The notes: generated by a model not told the origin, from the letters alone. DNA of 64,000 nucleotides from Desulfocucumis palustris (GCF_002933875.1 NZ_BFAV01000150.1:1-64000); one strand, 5' to 3'. Shown: positions 51,566 through 61,305, numbered from the stretch's first letter. Numbers and translations are program-made.

Positions 51566-52699
51566 GTGATAGAATTCGAGATGACTCAAAAACAGGTGGA
51601 ATTGGTGGAATCGGTGCGTTCTTTAATGCGGGAGGAGATATGTCCCACCGTTCTGAAAATGGACCGGAAAAACGATGATACCTTTAATTGGAACTATATC
51701 AGGACGCTGGCCGGACATAACCTCATAGCCCCCTTGCTTCCCAAAGAATACGGGGGGCTGGGACTTGATTACGTAAGCACCGCCCTGGTAATCGAGGAAA
51801 TCGCCGCGGCCTGCGCGGGGCTGGCGGCCTGCATGGTGGGGACAATGCACGGCCTGCTGCCCATAATAATCGCAGGCAGCCAGGAGCAAAAAAGACGTCT
51901 TCTCCCAATGTTCGCCGAAAAGAAACCGGCTCTGGCCTCCTTTGCCCTGACAGAGCCGAAGGGAGGCTCCGACATTGAAAGAATGGAAACCACCGCGCAG
52001 TTCAGGGACGGGTATTATTACATCCAGGGCACAAAAGATTATGTTGTTAACGGCGCCGTTGCCAATTTTGTCACGGTATGCACCAACCCGGGCAAAAGCC
52101 GGGGGGCGGCCTGCCAGTTTTTTGTGGTGCCCCGGGAGCAGATTGACCTGGTAAAAAACCGGAAGACCCTTGGAATCAGATATGCCAACACGGCTCAGTT
52201 GCACTTTCAAAATGCCCGGGTGTCCGGGGACGACATTGTGGGAGACGCGGACAGCGCCTATCTGCTGTTAAACCATACCCTGGACCTGGGCCGCTCTCTG
52301 ATCGGGGCCATCGAGGTGGGCATAGCCCGGGCCGCTCACGAGCTGGTGCTGGCCTATGCCCAGGAGCGGCAGCAGTTTGGCAGACCCATCTTTTCCAACC
52401 AGGGGGTGTCCTTTCCCCTGGCGCAAATGGCAACTTCCATTGATGCCGCCCGCTTCATGGTATGGAGGGCATGTTCGCTGATAGATCAGGAAGGGGATTA
52501 CACCAGGGCCTCTTCCATGGCCAAATTATTTGCCGGCCAAGTCGGGCAGTCGGTTACCGCCCGGGCCATAGATATCATGGGGGCTTTTGGATACACGGAG
52601 GAAAGCCTTCTGAGCCTCTATTTCCGGGATGCCAAGGTATGCAGCATTGTGGGAGGCACTGATAACGTGCAGCAAATGATAATAGCATCATTATTGTAA
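51566..52699 (+). CDS. acyl-CoA dehydrogenase
   Basis: A 377-residue flavoenzyme of normal size for the family. FASFALTEPKGGSDIERM is the first FAD/substrate signature, and the C-terminal ARAIDIMGAFGYTEESLLSLYFRDAKV matches the second. The catalytic base position near SIVGGTDNVQ carries Gly-Gly-Thr-Asp rather than the common Glu-Gly-Thr of butyryl-CoA dehydrogenases, so the base may lie elsewhere. GTG start, AGGAG upstream, 4 bases after the XRE stop: a two-gene operon. Confidence 0.93.
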   Translation: MIEFEMTQKQVELVESVRSLMREEICPTVLKMDRKNDDTFNWNYIRTLAGHNLIAPLLPKEYGGLGLDYVSTALVIEEIAAACAGLAACMVGTMHGLLPIIIAGSQEQKRRLLPMFAEKKPALASFALTEPKGGSDIERMETTAQFRDGYYYIQGTKDYVVNGAVANFVTVCTNPGKSRGAACQFFVVPREQIDLVKNRKTLGIRYANTAQLHFQNARVSGDDIVGDADSAYLLLNHTLDLGRSLIGAIEVGIARAAHELVLAYAQERQQFGRPIFSNQGVSFPLAQMATSIDAARFMVWRACSLIDQEGDYTRASSMAKLFAGQVGQSVTARAIDIMGAFGYTEESLLSLYFRDAKVCSIVGGTDNVQQMIIASLL

Positions 52700-52777
52700 A
52701 AAGATTTTGACAAAATAACCAAAATACGACTTTTAATTCAAAATTTTTATGTTATAATATTATTTGGACAAGAAAAA

Positions 52778-52857
52778 AAGGCAAACTCGTCGAAAGACGG
52801 GGACGCAAAGCCATGGGTCTAAGGCTTGTTTTATGCTATGACTGCCAGGTTGCTGTG
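52778..52857 (+). promoter_or_regulatory. c-di-GMP-I riboswitch (GEMM)
   Basis: The class I aptamer is textbook: GGCAAAC, the hairpin TCGTCGAAAGACG with GNRA loop, GGGACGCAAAGCC, CTAAGG, and the P3 stem closing with CCAGGTTGC. A TATAAT box at 52753-52758 upstream is a likely -10. A 12-base-pair hairpin at 52876-52909 follows as expression platform. It should control the HTH gene at 52974. Confidence 0.95.
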
Positions 52858-52875
52858 ACATATTATGCATGCAAA

Positions 52876-52912
52876 AAAGCCTTTCTTTCATCATGGGAAG
52901 AAAGGCTTTAAT
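52876..52912 (+). terminator. riboswitch expression-platform hairpin
   Basis: AAAGCCTTTCTT (52876-52887) pairs perfectly with AAGAAAGGCTTT (52898-52909). It lies 20 bases after the c-di-GMP-I aptamer and 65 bases before the gene. The T tract is poor (TTTAATAATTT), so it may act at transcription or by structure. Confidence 0.75.
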
Positions 52913-52973
52913 AATTTGGGGCATTCCTTCGCCAAGTTGTTAAAATCGGTGGAATATATCAACCCGGGAAGGC

Positions 52974-53348
52974 GTGTACCCTTACTTTAAAGGGGTGATT
53001 GCAATAAACGCGGGAACATTGTTAAAGCAGGAGCGGGAAAAGAAAGGACTGACCTTCCAGGATGTTGAGAAGATCACAAAAATCAGGGTTAAATACCTGA
53101 TGGCCATGGAAAACAACAGCCTTGAGGAACTCATGGAAGTTGTTTACGCAATACACTTTATTCGAAGTTACGCCCGTTTTCTGGAAATAAAAAAAGATGC
53201 GCTGGCAGAACTGCTGCCTGAAAAAACATGGGCCCAGGATGCTCCGGCCATGGAGGAACCTGCGGTTGTTTCCCGTCCCTGGTGGGTCCGGCTTGTTAAC
53301 AAGCTATACGGGCAGCCCGCAAATAATAACACGGTAGGCGCTTCTTAG
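52974..53348 (+). CDS. RodZ-like HTH protein under c-di-GMP riboswitch control
   Basis: A protein of about 115-124 residues with an HTH_25/RodZ-type N-terminus (LLKQEREKKGLTFQDVEKIT, IRVKYLMAMENNSLEEL, IHFIRSYARFLEI). RodZ itself continues into a membrane helix and periplasmic domain; here only a short Pro/Trp-rich tail (VSRPWWVRLVNKLYG) follows, with no clear membrane span. The start is unclear: GTG 52974 and 52995 are poorly placed relative to AAAGGGGTGA (52989-52998), which would suit the ATA codon at 53004 best. A c-di-GMP-I riboswitch precedes it, so c-di-GMP sets its level. Confidence 0.8.
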   Translation: MYPYFKGVIAINAGTLLKQEREKKGLTFQDVEKITKIRVKYLMAMENNSLEELMEVVYAIHFIRSYARFLEIKKDALAELLPEKTWAQDAPAMEEPAVVSRPWWVRLVNKLYGQPANNNTVGAS

Positions 53349-53352
53349 ATTT

Positions 53353-53832
53353 TCATTTAAAAAGGCTGTCCATATCCCTCCTGCCATTATTTATCCATAT
53401 GTGGAAGCCATACCAGACAAACCAGCTAAAAAACCACAACAAATAAGAATGATACCAGTTATATCCTCCCTGGTACATTAAAACATCGCTATATTTCTCT
53501 AATAAGAACTCCGTGAGAGTTAAAACGCCGGTGGCTATGAAGGCCCATAATAGTTTTTCCCTCAAACGCAACGGACAATATCTCACCCAAAACATGGCCA
53601 TAATGGGGACAACCACGAAATTAGCCGGAACGGAAATATCCTCCAAAGCCGTAATTATTCTCGACGGAAAATGCCACAAGTGATACGTTGCCGCCACAAT
53701 GCACCAGAGATTGGCGTAAAAGCTGGCAAACAGCCCAACAGGCACGAATTCTTTCATACCCGTTCTTTTTATTATTAATGCCGTGACCGCTATTACCATT
53801 GACCCGTATTGAACCCATTCTTCCAGCGACAT
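53353..53832 (-). CDS. CBO0543-family membrane protein
   Basis: A 159-residue protein with about five membrane segments and many Trp/Tyr residues (YNWYHSYLLWFFSWFVWYGFH, LEKYSDVLMYQGGY). It resembles the CBO0543 family, common and often multi-copy in Bacillus and clostridia, with no known function. The assignment is from overall character and moderately sure. Ribosome site GGAGGGAC before the ATG. It is transcribed alone, converging with the HTH gene. Confidence 0.65.
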   Translation of the reverse strand: MSLEEWVQYGSMVIAVTALIIKRTGMKEFVPVGLFASFYANLWCIVAATYHLWHFPSRIITALEDISVPANFVVVPIMAMFWVRYCPLRLREKLLWAFIATGVLTLTEFLLEKYSDVLMYQGGYNWYHSYLLWFFSWFVWYGFHIWINNGRRDMDSLFK

Positions 53833-53890
53833 AGTCCCTCCTCCATTACCCGGTAATTTTGCCCACTACAATATAATTTCATACCGGCGC

Positions 53891-53921
53891 AAAAATTAAA
53901 CCGCCGGCTTCACCCGGCGGT
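53891..53921 (-). terminator. terminator of the Cache chemoreceptor gene
   Basis: ACCGCCGG / CCGGCGGT (53900-53907 with 53914-53921), followed on the minus strand by TTAATTTTT. It lies 29 bases after the receptor stop. Confidence 0.8.
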
Positions 53922-53949
53922 CATAACTTAACGGCTTTTTCCCTTATGA

Positions 53950-55800
53950 CTATTTCAACCTAAACTGCCTGGATAAATTCTCCAGTTCGTCGGATAATCC
54001 CGCCAGGCTCTGGGTGATTGAGGATACCTCTTCCATGGTGGCGGTCTGCTCCTCCGCCGCCGCGGCAACGTCCCGCACAGCCGAGGAAATCTCCTCCGCC
54101 GCTTCGGCCACGGAGTGGATATCGCCGGCCAATTCCCGCACGGCGGTAATAATCTTTTCCAGCGTACCGCCCACGTCCCGTACCACCGTGGTTCCGGCCT
54201 CCACCTGCTCGGAACCTTCTTTCATGCTCCGGACGGCTCTCCCGGACTCCTCCTGTATGGCCGTAATGAGGGTGTAAATCTCCTTTGCCGCCCCGGCGGA
54301 CTGCTCGGCCAGCTTCCTTACCTCCTCGGCCACCACCGCGAACCCGCGGCCCTGCTCCCCGGCCCTGGCCGCCTCAATGGCCGCGTTTAGGGCCAGCAGG
54401 TTGGTCTGCTCGGCAATCTGGGTAATCAGCTCCACTATCTGGGAAATCTTCACCGAAGATTCGTTCAGCCCGTTGATAATTTCTCCGCTGGCCGCGGTGG
54501 CCTTCTGTATGGCCGACATTTGCTCGGTGATGCCCTGTATTCCCCTGTTGCCCTCCTCCGCGTAGCTCGCCGCCCGGACCGAGGAGTCGGCTATTTGCTG
54601 GACGCTGGCGGCCACATGCTCCACCGTGGCAGCCATCTCGCTCGCGGTGGAGGCGGTTTCGGTGGCCCCGGCGGTAACATTTTCAGCCACCGTTGAAAGT
54701 TCGCCGGAGGACATGGCCAGCGCCCGGGATTTTTCCTGAAACTGCCCGGTGATTTTCTTGAGTTTTTCCTGCATCGTGTTGAAAGTGCCGGCCAACTGCC
54801 CTATCTCATCACCGGATTTTATTGCTATATCCCTGGTAAGGTCGCCGTCGCCTATCCTGACAGCCTCATCCGCCAGCTGGCGCAGACTTCCGGTCATCCT
54901 GGACATCAGCACACCCGAGAACGCCCCGATAACCGCGATGAACACCAGGGCGGTCACCGCGCTGGTGACGGGCAGCGAGGCAAGCTGGGACGAAAGCTCC
55001 GCCACCGGGGCGGTTACCGCCAGGGACCAGTTCATCCCCGGCACCGGGGCAAAGGCCGTGAATTTATCCATATTATCGTAATTATAAAGGATAATCCCCG
55101 TTTCACCCCCGGTCATTCTTTGGGCGGCCTCCACCAGCTTCGGATCCGCGCCTTCTTCCTTCAGGGGGTTGTATTTCATCACCAGTTCCTTGTCCGGGTG
55201 GGCGATAATTGTCCCGTCCTTTTGCATCATGTAAGCGTAGCCGGTTTCACCCACCTTGATGGAATTGATTTTGTCCACCAGGCTTTTTACCATCACGGTG
55301 CCGCCCACAATTCCGTCAGCCACACCGTTCCTGATAATGGGAACCGCCACCACCACTATGGTGCTGCCCGTGGTTTTGGATATTACCGGATCCGAAACAG
55401 CAATCTCCCCGGTGGACATTGCCTGCTTAAAATAATCCCTGTCCGCCACGCTGGAGGTTTTTCCATTGGAGTTAAAGTAGGCTCCGGTTTTATCCGAAAC
55501 ATAAAGAGTCTCATAATAACTGTTTCTTTTAACCTCCCCCGCCATATAGGAAATGATTTCCTCCCTGCCGCCCTTTAAAATGATGGGGGAGTTGGCCAGC
55601 ATGGCCACTTCGGACTTCCGGGCCTCCAGCCACAGGCTGATCTCACTGCCGGAGGATATCGCCTGGGAAACCATGGACTGCTCAACATTGCCCAAAAGAA
55701 TCTCCTTGGTCTTCTGATAGCTAAGCAGGGATATTCCCCCCAGCCCCAGTACCAGCACCGCAACAATAATGACAATCAGCTTGCTTTTAATGCTGTTCAC
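53950..55800 (-). CDS. methyl-accepting chemotaxis protein with double Cache domain
   Basis: A 616-residue receptor: membrane segment (6-28), extracytoplasmic dCache domain (about 35-275; [20 protein letters not shown] and [13 protein letters not shown] match the ligand pocket block with Tyr/Arg/Asp), second membrane segment (about 278-300), HAMP (302-355) and the MCP hairpin with [20 protein letters not shown] tip. dCache receptors bind amino acids, carboxylates or purines. It follows the CoA-transferase/TRAP operon on the same strand, so its ligand may be that operon's substrate. GTG start. Confidence 0.93.
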   Translation of the reverse strand: MNSIKSKLIVIIVAVLVLGLGGISLLSYQKTKEILLGNVEQSMVSQAISSGSEISLWLEARKSEVAMLANSPIILKGGREEIISYMAGEVKRNSYYETLYVSDKTGAYFNSNGKTSSVADRDYFKQAMSTGEIAVSDPVISKTTGSTIVVVAVPIIRNGVADGIVGGTVMVKSLVDKINSIKVGETGYAYMMQKDGTIIAHPDKELVMKYNPLKEEGADPKLVEAAQRMTGGETGIILYNYDNMDKFTAFAPVPGMNWSLAVTAPVAELSSQLASLPVTSAVTALVFIAVIGAFSGVLMSRMTGSLRQLADEAVRIGDGDLTRDIAIKSGDEIGQLAGTFNTMQEKLKKITGQFQEKSRALAMSSGELSTVAENVTAGATETASTASEMAATVEHVAASVQQIADSSVRAASYAEEGNRGIQGITEQMSAIQKATAASGEIINGLNESSVKISQIVELITQIAEQTNLLALNAAIEAARAGEQGRGFAVVAEEVRKLAEQSAGAAKEIYTLITAIQEESGRAVRSMKEGSEQVEAGTTVVRDVGGTLEKIITAVRELAGDIHSVAEAAEEISSAVRDVAAAAEEQTATMEEVSSITQSLAGLSDELENLSRQFRLK

Positions 55801-55982
55801 CCTATCACACCTTTCCGCGCGCGGGACAATATCCGCCGCGCCTGCGTATTGTTTTTCATTTCCACATCCTTTTTGTTTTTTTCAATGAAAAAACGGCATT
55901 TCCTCCACAAAAAATCAAATTTCTGCATTTAGTGGCAAATTTTATCGACATATTTCGTCATTTTCCTGCTATGGTAACTATT

Positions 55983-56834
55983 TCAGAACCTACCGGAATT
56001 TCTTATTGTCAAATCAATGTATTCGTCGAGGCTGGCCAGGCTTTTGCGCGCCGCGGCGCCACCCATGATCAGATTGGCGGGATCCGCCGCCCGCACAGCG
56101 GCAAGCTCCCGGTCTTCAGGTTCCGGGGCCACCTTGAGCTCCGCCGCTATTTTAATTTCCCAGCCCACCATTGATTTTACTTCACCGGCGTCCACACCCG
56201 GATAAATGGTATCCAGGTACATTTCCCGGGTTGAGGAATCAAATCTGAAAAGCGCCTTGTCGGTGACCACGGCCACGGGTCCGCTGCCCGGAAGGCCCGC
56301 CCTTTTCCTGGCCTCCGGCGTCCCGTCCAGAAAGCCCGGAGTAGTGATGTAATCAACCTTTTCCACAAAACGCAGGGGCTCCAGCCTGAGCATCACCACC
56401 ACCCGGCCGATATTGGAACCTATATCGTTGCCGCCGCCGCTGCCCGGCAGGCGAACCAGGGGCAAGCAGTAATCCCGGTCTCCAAAAATTGCCGTTGTGT
56501 TCAGGTTGCCAAACTTGTCCACCTGGGCGGCGCCCAGGACGCCCACGTCATAATATCCGCACTGCATGTCGCTGAAAACCCGCCATTCGGAGGTAAGGCA
56601 AAGGGCCCCGTCGGCAGCCGAGGAATCTCCCACGTTGAAATCAACCCTGTATTTTTGAGGCCCGATGCAGCCGGATTCATAGACTATATTCAGGTTTGGC
56701 GCGTGAAAACGCTTGGCGGTTATGCCGGCTACCAGGGGAATGCCTATTCCCACGAAGGCCACTTCCCAGTCCCTGAATTCCTTGGCGGTCATTATAGCCA
56801 TCAGTTCTGAAGCCGTATATCTCTGATTATCCAT
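55983..56834 (-). CDS. CoA-transferase family I, subunit B
   Basis: A 283-residue beta subunit of a glutaconate/3-oxoacid-type CoA-transferase. GIGIPLVAGITAKRFHAPNL is followed by VYESGCIGP, whose Glu is the expected catalytic residue that forms the CoA thioester. GSGGGNDIG matches the oxyanion region. It pairs with the alpha subunit 12 bases upstream. The acceptor acid is unknown; the same unit encodes its probable importer. Ribosome site GGAGG before the ATG. Confidence 0.9.
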   Translation of the reverse strand: MDNQRYTASELMAIMTAKEFRDWEVAFVGIGIPLVAGITAKRFHAPNLNIVYESGCIGPQKYRVDFNVGDSSAADGALCLTSEWRVFSDMQCGYYDVGVLGAAQVDKFGNLNTTAIFGDRDYCLPLVRLPGSGGGNDIGSNIGRVVVMLRLEPLRFVEKVDYITTPGFLDGTPEARKRAGLPGSGPVAVVTDKALFRFDSSTREMYLDTIYPGVDAGEVKSMVGWEIKIAAELKVAPEPEDRELAAVRAADPANLIMGGAAARKSLASLDEYIDLTIRNSGRF

Positions 56835-56846
56835 TCTGCAACCTCC

Positions 56847-57767
56847 TTAACCCGGGATACGGTTGAAATGGCGTTCCATTGTCATCAGACTTTGCAGCCG
56901 GCCCCAGCCAACCTTTTCACAGTAAGCCGCATGGTCTTTTGAAGTAAAAACGTAACGGTCCAGCCAGCGCATAAATTCTTCCCTGTCCTTGGCCGCCTGG
57001 TGATAATCCCCGCAAAACAGCACATCGTAAGCGTAATAGCCGTAACAGGACTGGGGATGACAGCCGTAAGGCACCTGAACCACGGCATCCACGCAATAAA
57101 AGGGAATCAATGTCATGTTGCCCCGGCGTCTTATTTCATCCGTGGACACCATTTCCTCACAAGTAATTATGGTATGCCTGGCGGCCCGGGCCTTGTTTTC
57201 ATCATTACCGGTGAAACCCCATACCTGGGCGTTGCCCATGGCGTCCGCCCGCTGCACATGAATAACGGCCACGTCCGGATGAGCCGCCGGCACCAGGGCC
57301 ACCGGTTCTCCCTCAAAGGGATCGTTAATGACCTTAATCCGCCGGTTGTACTTTATAATGTCGGTTCCCAGCATCGACCTGGTGGCCATAAAGGGCACGT
57401 TCAGGCTGCCGGCCAGATAGCGCATGCTGACCCCCGCATTGGACCAGTCTTCCACTTCAATCTTTGAGGGAATGCCTTCTTCCACCGACCGCCTGATATT
57501 GGGCGCCAATCCGATGGCCCCGTAGCCAAGGTAGGCTCCCTCCCATCTTTTTACCACCCCGGCGCCCACCAGCAAATCCATCATATCGGTTTTGCTGTCA
57601 TCAATAACCGTGAGCTCTTTAATGCCCTGCCTGATTATTTCATGCACCGCGGCCACGCAATCCCTGCCGATAAATCCTCCGAAAGTGATGCTGCAGCCGT
57701 CTTTCACAAATTTCCCTATGGCGTCTTTTAAGGTCATCTGTTTATTCCCGGTATTATTTTCAGTCAA
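56847..57767 (-). CDS. CoA-transferase family I, subunit A
   Basis: A 306-residue alpha subunit: GCSITFGGFIGRDCVAAVHEI (GGF... start motif), DDSKTDMMDLLVGAGVVKRWEGAYLG, and a long C-terminus (HPQSCYGYYAYDVLF). It resembles glutaconate CoA-transferase subunit A more than acetoacetate types. Start TTG 57767, nine bases after GGAGG; upstream frame to 57842 overlaps the previous gene. Third from last in the IclR-TRAP-CoA-transferase unit. Confidence 0.9.
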   Translation of the reverse strand: MTENNTGNKQMTLKDAIGKFVKDGCSITFGGFIGRDCVAAVHEIIRQGIKELTVIDDSKTDMMDLLVGAGVVKRWEGAYLGYGAIGLAPNIRRSVEEGIPSKIEVEDWSNAGVSMRYLAGSLNVPFMATRSMLGTDIIKYNRRIKVINDPFEGEPVALVPAAHPDVAVIHVQRADAMGNAQVWGFTGNDENKARAARHTIITCEEMVSTDEIRRRGNMTLIPFYCVDAVVQVPYGCHPQSCYGYYAYDVLFCGDYHQAAKDREEFMRWLDRYVFTSKDHAAYCEKVGWGRLQSLMTMERHFNRIPG

Positions 57768-57810
57768 AACCCGTATCCTCCCCTGTAAATGAGCTTTTCG
57801 ACCCTGCCAA

Positions 57811-59727
57811 TCAACCGTTAATCTCCGGCAGAACCGCCGCATTTGCTTTTCTGCCCCTGGTAAAGTTGGCTGCCAGGGCTGCGGCTATCATTAAAATACC
57901 GGCAATATCGGTGTAAACCCCCGGGTGCATGGACAACAGCGCCCCGCCAATCAGCAGAACCCTTTCCCACCAGTATGTTTTGGTGACAACATAACCGATA
58001 TTGCCACCCGCCAGCGCCATCACGCCGATCAGCGCGGTTGTAAAGGACCAGGCAATGTGCATGGTGTCCCCCACACCAATCAGGGCGGGCTCCATGGCAA
58101 ACAAAAAGGGCACGATGAAAGCCGACAGGCCAAGCCTGCAGGAGGTAAAGCCGATCCTCATGGGATCATCCTTGGCTATGCCCGCTGCCGCATATGCCGC
58201 CAGGGCCACCGGGGGGGTAATGGCGGATATGATGGCAAAGTAGAACACAAACATATGGGCTCCCAGCGGAAGTACCCCGAGGTTTACCAGGGCGGGAGCG
58301 GCCATGGTTCCGGTAACAATATACGCCGCGGTTGTGGGCAGCCCCATGCCCATGAGCAGCGCCACCAGGGCGGTCAGCAGCAGGGCCAGCCAGAGAACGC
58401 CGCTGGAGGCCGCCACAATGGCCGCTGAGATCTTCAGGCCCGCCCCCGTGAGGTTAATGCTGCCAATCACCAGTCCGGCGGCGGCACAGGCCAGCGCCAC
58501 GGTGACGGTGTTGTGGGCGGCTATCACCGCGCCGTCTTTAAAACGTTCGATGTTGATACGGCTGTCCTTGTTGACAAGGGATACCAGGAACATACTTATA
58601 ATGGCGTAAAAACCTGACCTGATGGGAGTATACTGCAACACCGCCAGGAAAAATATAAGCACCCCTAGGGGAATCAGAAAATACCAGCCCTCTTTCAGCA
58701 CCGCCCTGGCCGAGGGCAGTTCCTTCCTGGGCAGCCCCCTCAGGCCAAGTTTGCTGGCTTCAAAATGGACTCCAAAAAGAACACAGAGGTAATAAAGCGC
58801 CGCCGGGATAATTGCCGCAACCACCACGTTGATATAGGGAATACCCAGAAACTCCGCGATAATAAACGCAGCGGCGCCCATTATGGGGGGCATCAGCTGC
58901 CCGCCGGAGGAAGCGCAGGCCTCCACCGCTCCCGCGAAGTGCGGTTTATAACCGTTGCTTTTCATCAGGGGAATTGTAAATGTGCCCGTACCCACCACAT
59001 TGGCCACCGCGCTGCCGTTAATGGAGCCCATGAAACCGCTGGCCAGCACCGCAACCTTGGCCGGCCCGCCCGTAAACCTGCCCATTAAGGCCATGGCCAG
59101 GCGCAGCAGGAACTGCCCCATCCCCAGCTTTTCCAGCATGGAAGTAAGGAATATGAACAGGAATATATAACTTGCCGACACACCCAGGGGCACGCCGAAA
59201 ATACCCTCGGTGGTGAGATACAGCTGGGAAATCAGGCGGCTCAGGGAGTAGCCCTTGTGCCCCAGCAGACCCGGTATGTAAGGGCCGATAAAATTGTACA
59301 GCAAAAATACGCCGGCTATGCAAACCAGCACCCAGCCCGTGGCCCTGCGGGTGGCCTCCAATATAAGCAGAATCATAATTCCGCCGAAAACAATGTCGGT
59401 GGTGCTGGCCGCGCCGGCCCTCATCACTATATCCTGGTAAAAAAGGACAATATATGCCCCGGACGCCAGGGCGAGAACCACCAGGCAGTAGTCGATTATA
59501 GACGCTTTTTCCATGTCTCCCCTGCGCCTCATGGGAAAAAGCAGAAAAACTATCACCAGAATCAGGGTCAAATGTATATCCCGCTGAATCCAGGCGCCAA
59601 ACATGGAAACTCCGGCAGTATACAGGTGGAAAAAGGTCAAAGCCAGGGCAGTAATTACTATCAAGGCAGAGGTGAGTTTTTTATTGCGCGACGCGTCATT
59701 TGCTTTACCGCCAATGTCATTGGTCAT
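57811..59727 (-). CDS. TRAP transporter fused permease (4TM-12TM)
   Basis: A 638-residue protein in which the small DctQ-type and large DctM-type TRAP subunits are one chain (about 16-18 membrane segments). Family blocks: GFMGSINGSAVANVVGTGTF, SGGQLMPPIMGAAAFIIAEF and MGMGLPTTAAYIVTGTM. Such fused permeases work with TAXI-type binding proteins, encoded two genes upstream here. Import is driven by an ion gradient; the substrate is probably an organic acid. No frame damage seen. Confidence 0.95.
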   Translation of the reverse strand: MTNDIGGKANDASRNKKLTSALIVITALALTFFHLYTAGVSMFGAWIQRDIHLTLILVIVFLLFPMRRRGDMEKASIIDYCLVVLALASGAYIVLFYQDIVMRAGAASTTDIVFGGIMILLILEATRRATGWVLVCIAGVFLLYNFIGPYIPGLLGHKGYSLSRLISQLYLTTEGIFGVPLGVSASYIFLFIFLTSMLEKLGMGQFLLRLAMALMGRFTGGPAKVAVLASGFMGSINGSAVANVVGTGTFTIPLMKSNGYKPHFAGAVEACASSGGQLMPPIMGAAAFIIAEFLGIPYINVVVAAIIPAALYYLCVLFGVHFEASKLGLRGLPRKELPSARAVLKEGWYFLIPLGVLIFFLAVLQYTPIRSGFYAIISMFLVSLVNKDSRINIERFKDGAVIAAHNTVTVALACAAAGLVIGSINLTGAGLKISAAIVAASSGVLWLALLLTALVALLMGMGLPTTAAYIVTGTMAAPALVNLGVLPLGAHMFVFYFAIISAITPPVALAAYAAAGIAKDDPMRIGFTSCRLGLSAFIVPFLFAMEPALIGVGDTMHIAWSFTTALIGVMALAGGNIGYVVTKTYWWERVLLIGGALLSMHPGVYTDIAGILMIAAALAANFTRGRKANAAVLPEING

Positions 59728-59742
59728 TGTATATGCCCCCCC

Positions 59743-60264
59743 TTAAAAACGCCATCTGTGTTCAACACCTATCAGTACCAGTGACTTGGGCGCAAAAAAT
59801 TGCGCCAGATGAAACTCCCTGCCCCTGTATATTATTTTATGGTCCGCTATGGTGCCCACCCGAAGGGGCAGGGTTCCCACCTTCCTATCCATATTGTCTA
59901 TAATATTCCAGCCCTTTTCGCCTTTCAGTTCGCCTTGCCCGGCATAGCCCAGGCCCGCTCCGAAGGAAAGGCACCTGGTCTGTTCCAAAACCAGACCGCC
60001 GTTTCGACAAAGGAAAAAATCGCGAACGGGCAATTTATCCACCGAGTGAATGTAATGAAGTTCAAAGGATTCCCCCTGGTCCACGGGGCCTATTTCCAGG
60101 GACTGGCCCGTTTTGGCATCCCGGACCACCAGAACTGTCCGGCTCAACATCCCCCGGGCCAGGACCGCGGTAACAATTAAAATCACCGCCACCAAAAAAA
60201 GGAGGAGAACCGGCCCAGAACACTTTTTTTCTGAAGGCCGGTTTAAATGCAAAGCATTCTTCAT
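59743..60264 (-). CDS. DUF1850 protein
   Basis: A 173-residue protein with one N-terminal membrane segment (residues 18-37) and a DUF1850 domain outside (FELHYIHSVDKLPVRDFF, SFGAGLGYAG, FAPKSLVLIGV near the end). DUF1850 genes are regularly found between TAXI binding proteins and fused TRAP permeases, so it is thought to be a transporter accessory. Its ATG directly follows the stop of the binding-protein gene. Confidence 0.88.
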   Translation of the reverse strand: MKNALHLNRPSEKKCSGPVLLLFLVAVILIVTAVLARGMLSRTVLVVRDAKTGQSLEIGPVDQGESFELHYIHSVDKLPVRDFFLCRNGGLVLEQTRCLSFGAGLGYAGQGELKGEKGWNIIDNMDRKVGTLPLRVGTIADHKIIYRGREFHLAQFFAPKSLVLIGVEHRWRF

Positions 60265-61305
60265 TTACTTCATTTCAGGAGGAACCAGGTTGTCCGGAAC
60301 GTCAATTCCCTTTTCCTTGAAGTACTTTATGACACCGGGGTGCAGGGGCACAACGGCGCTGGCGATGGTGTTTTCAGGGGTGCTTTCCTTGGCGCCGGCG
60401 TAAACGGCCACCAGGTCGGCGTTATTTTCGAACAGGGCTTTGGCCAGTTTATAGGCCAGTTCCTCGGACATGCTCTTGTGCACCACAACGCTGTTCCAAA
60501 CAGCGGGGGTATGAACGTCCTGGTCGATTCCGGAATAGGTGCCGGCGGGAATAACCGTGGCATTATAGTAGGGGTATTTTTCGGTAATCTTGGCCATTTC
60601 CTGATCGGTGAAGGGTAGGATGCGGATTTTATGTGTTGTGGCCAGGTCCATGATGGAGGAGGTGGGAGCGCCCACTGACCAGACGCCCACGTCAATTACG
60701 TGGTCCCGCAGGGCTTCGGTATTTTCCGAGAAGGACAGCCGCATCACCTGGAAGTCGTCGTATTTAATGCCCAGGGACTCAAAAATCTGGTTGGACATGT
60801 TTTCGGTGCCGCTGCCCGGAGCGCCCACGGAAACTTTTTTGCCCTTAATATCCGCAATACTTTTGGCGCTGCCGTCGGCAAGGGTGACAACATGCATGAT
60901 ATTGGCGTACATGCCCATGAAGGTGCGCAATTCAATGGGTTTATCAAACTGGTTTTCACCCTTGTAGGCCTGGTACACCACGTCGTTCATCAACAGGCCC
61001 ATTTGCGCCTCTCCGCTGTCCAGCAGCCTGGCGTTTTCAACAGAGGCCCCGGTTACCTCGGCGGTGGCTTCAACGTTCTCGGCCTTGCTGTTGATGATGC
61101 CCACCATTCCCCCGCCATAGGGGTAATAAGTGCCGCCCGTACCGCCGGTGGCAACGGAAATTCTCTCAACCTTGGCGGCTCCGCCTTGCTCACCGCTTCC
61201 GCCTTGGCCGCCGCTTCCGCCGCAACCCGCCGCGACCAGGATCAGGGATAACAGGGCAATAAGCAGCGCCACGGCACAAAGGTTAAACTTTCTTGCACTA
61301 AACAT
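60265..61305 (-). CDS. TAXI-family TRAP substrate-binding lipoprotein
   Basis: A 346-residue binding protein with a lipobox (LVAAGCGGS, Cys at about residue 28) and a Gly/Ser-rich linker. TAXI family blocks: SVATGGTGGTYYPYGGGMVGI, ATAEVTGASVENARLL, KGKKVSVGAPGSGTEN and VPLHPGVIKYFKEKGI. Start ATG 61305 behind GGAGGGAAC; the frame extends upstream to 61380 only through leader. It delivers substrate to the fused permease. Known TAXI proteins bind glutamate or other carboxylates. Confidence 0.95.
   Translation of the reverse strand: MFSARKFNLCAVALLIALLSLILVAAGCGGSGGQGGSGEQGGAAKVERISVATGGTGGTYYPYGGGMVGIINSKAENVEATAEVTGASVENARLLDSGEAQMGLLMNDVVYQAYKGENQFDKPIELRTFMGMYANIMHVVTLADGSAKSIADIKGKKVSVGAPGSGTENMSNQIFESLGIKYDDFQVMRLSFSENTEALRDHVIDVGVWSVGAPTSSIMDLATTHKIRILPFTDQEMAKITEKYPYYNATVIPAGTYSGIDQDVHTPAVWNSVVVHKSMSEELAYKLAKALFENNADLVAVYAGAKESTPENTIASAVVPLHPGVIKYFKEKGIDVPDNLVPPEMK

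Noticed and set aside
52707..52758. TTGACA at 52707 as -35 for TATAAT at 52753
   Set aside because: The spacing is 40 bases; only the -10 box was kept.
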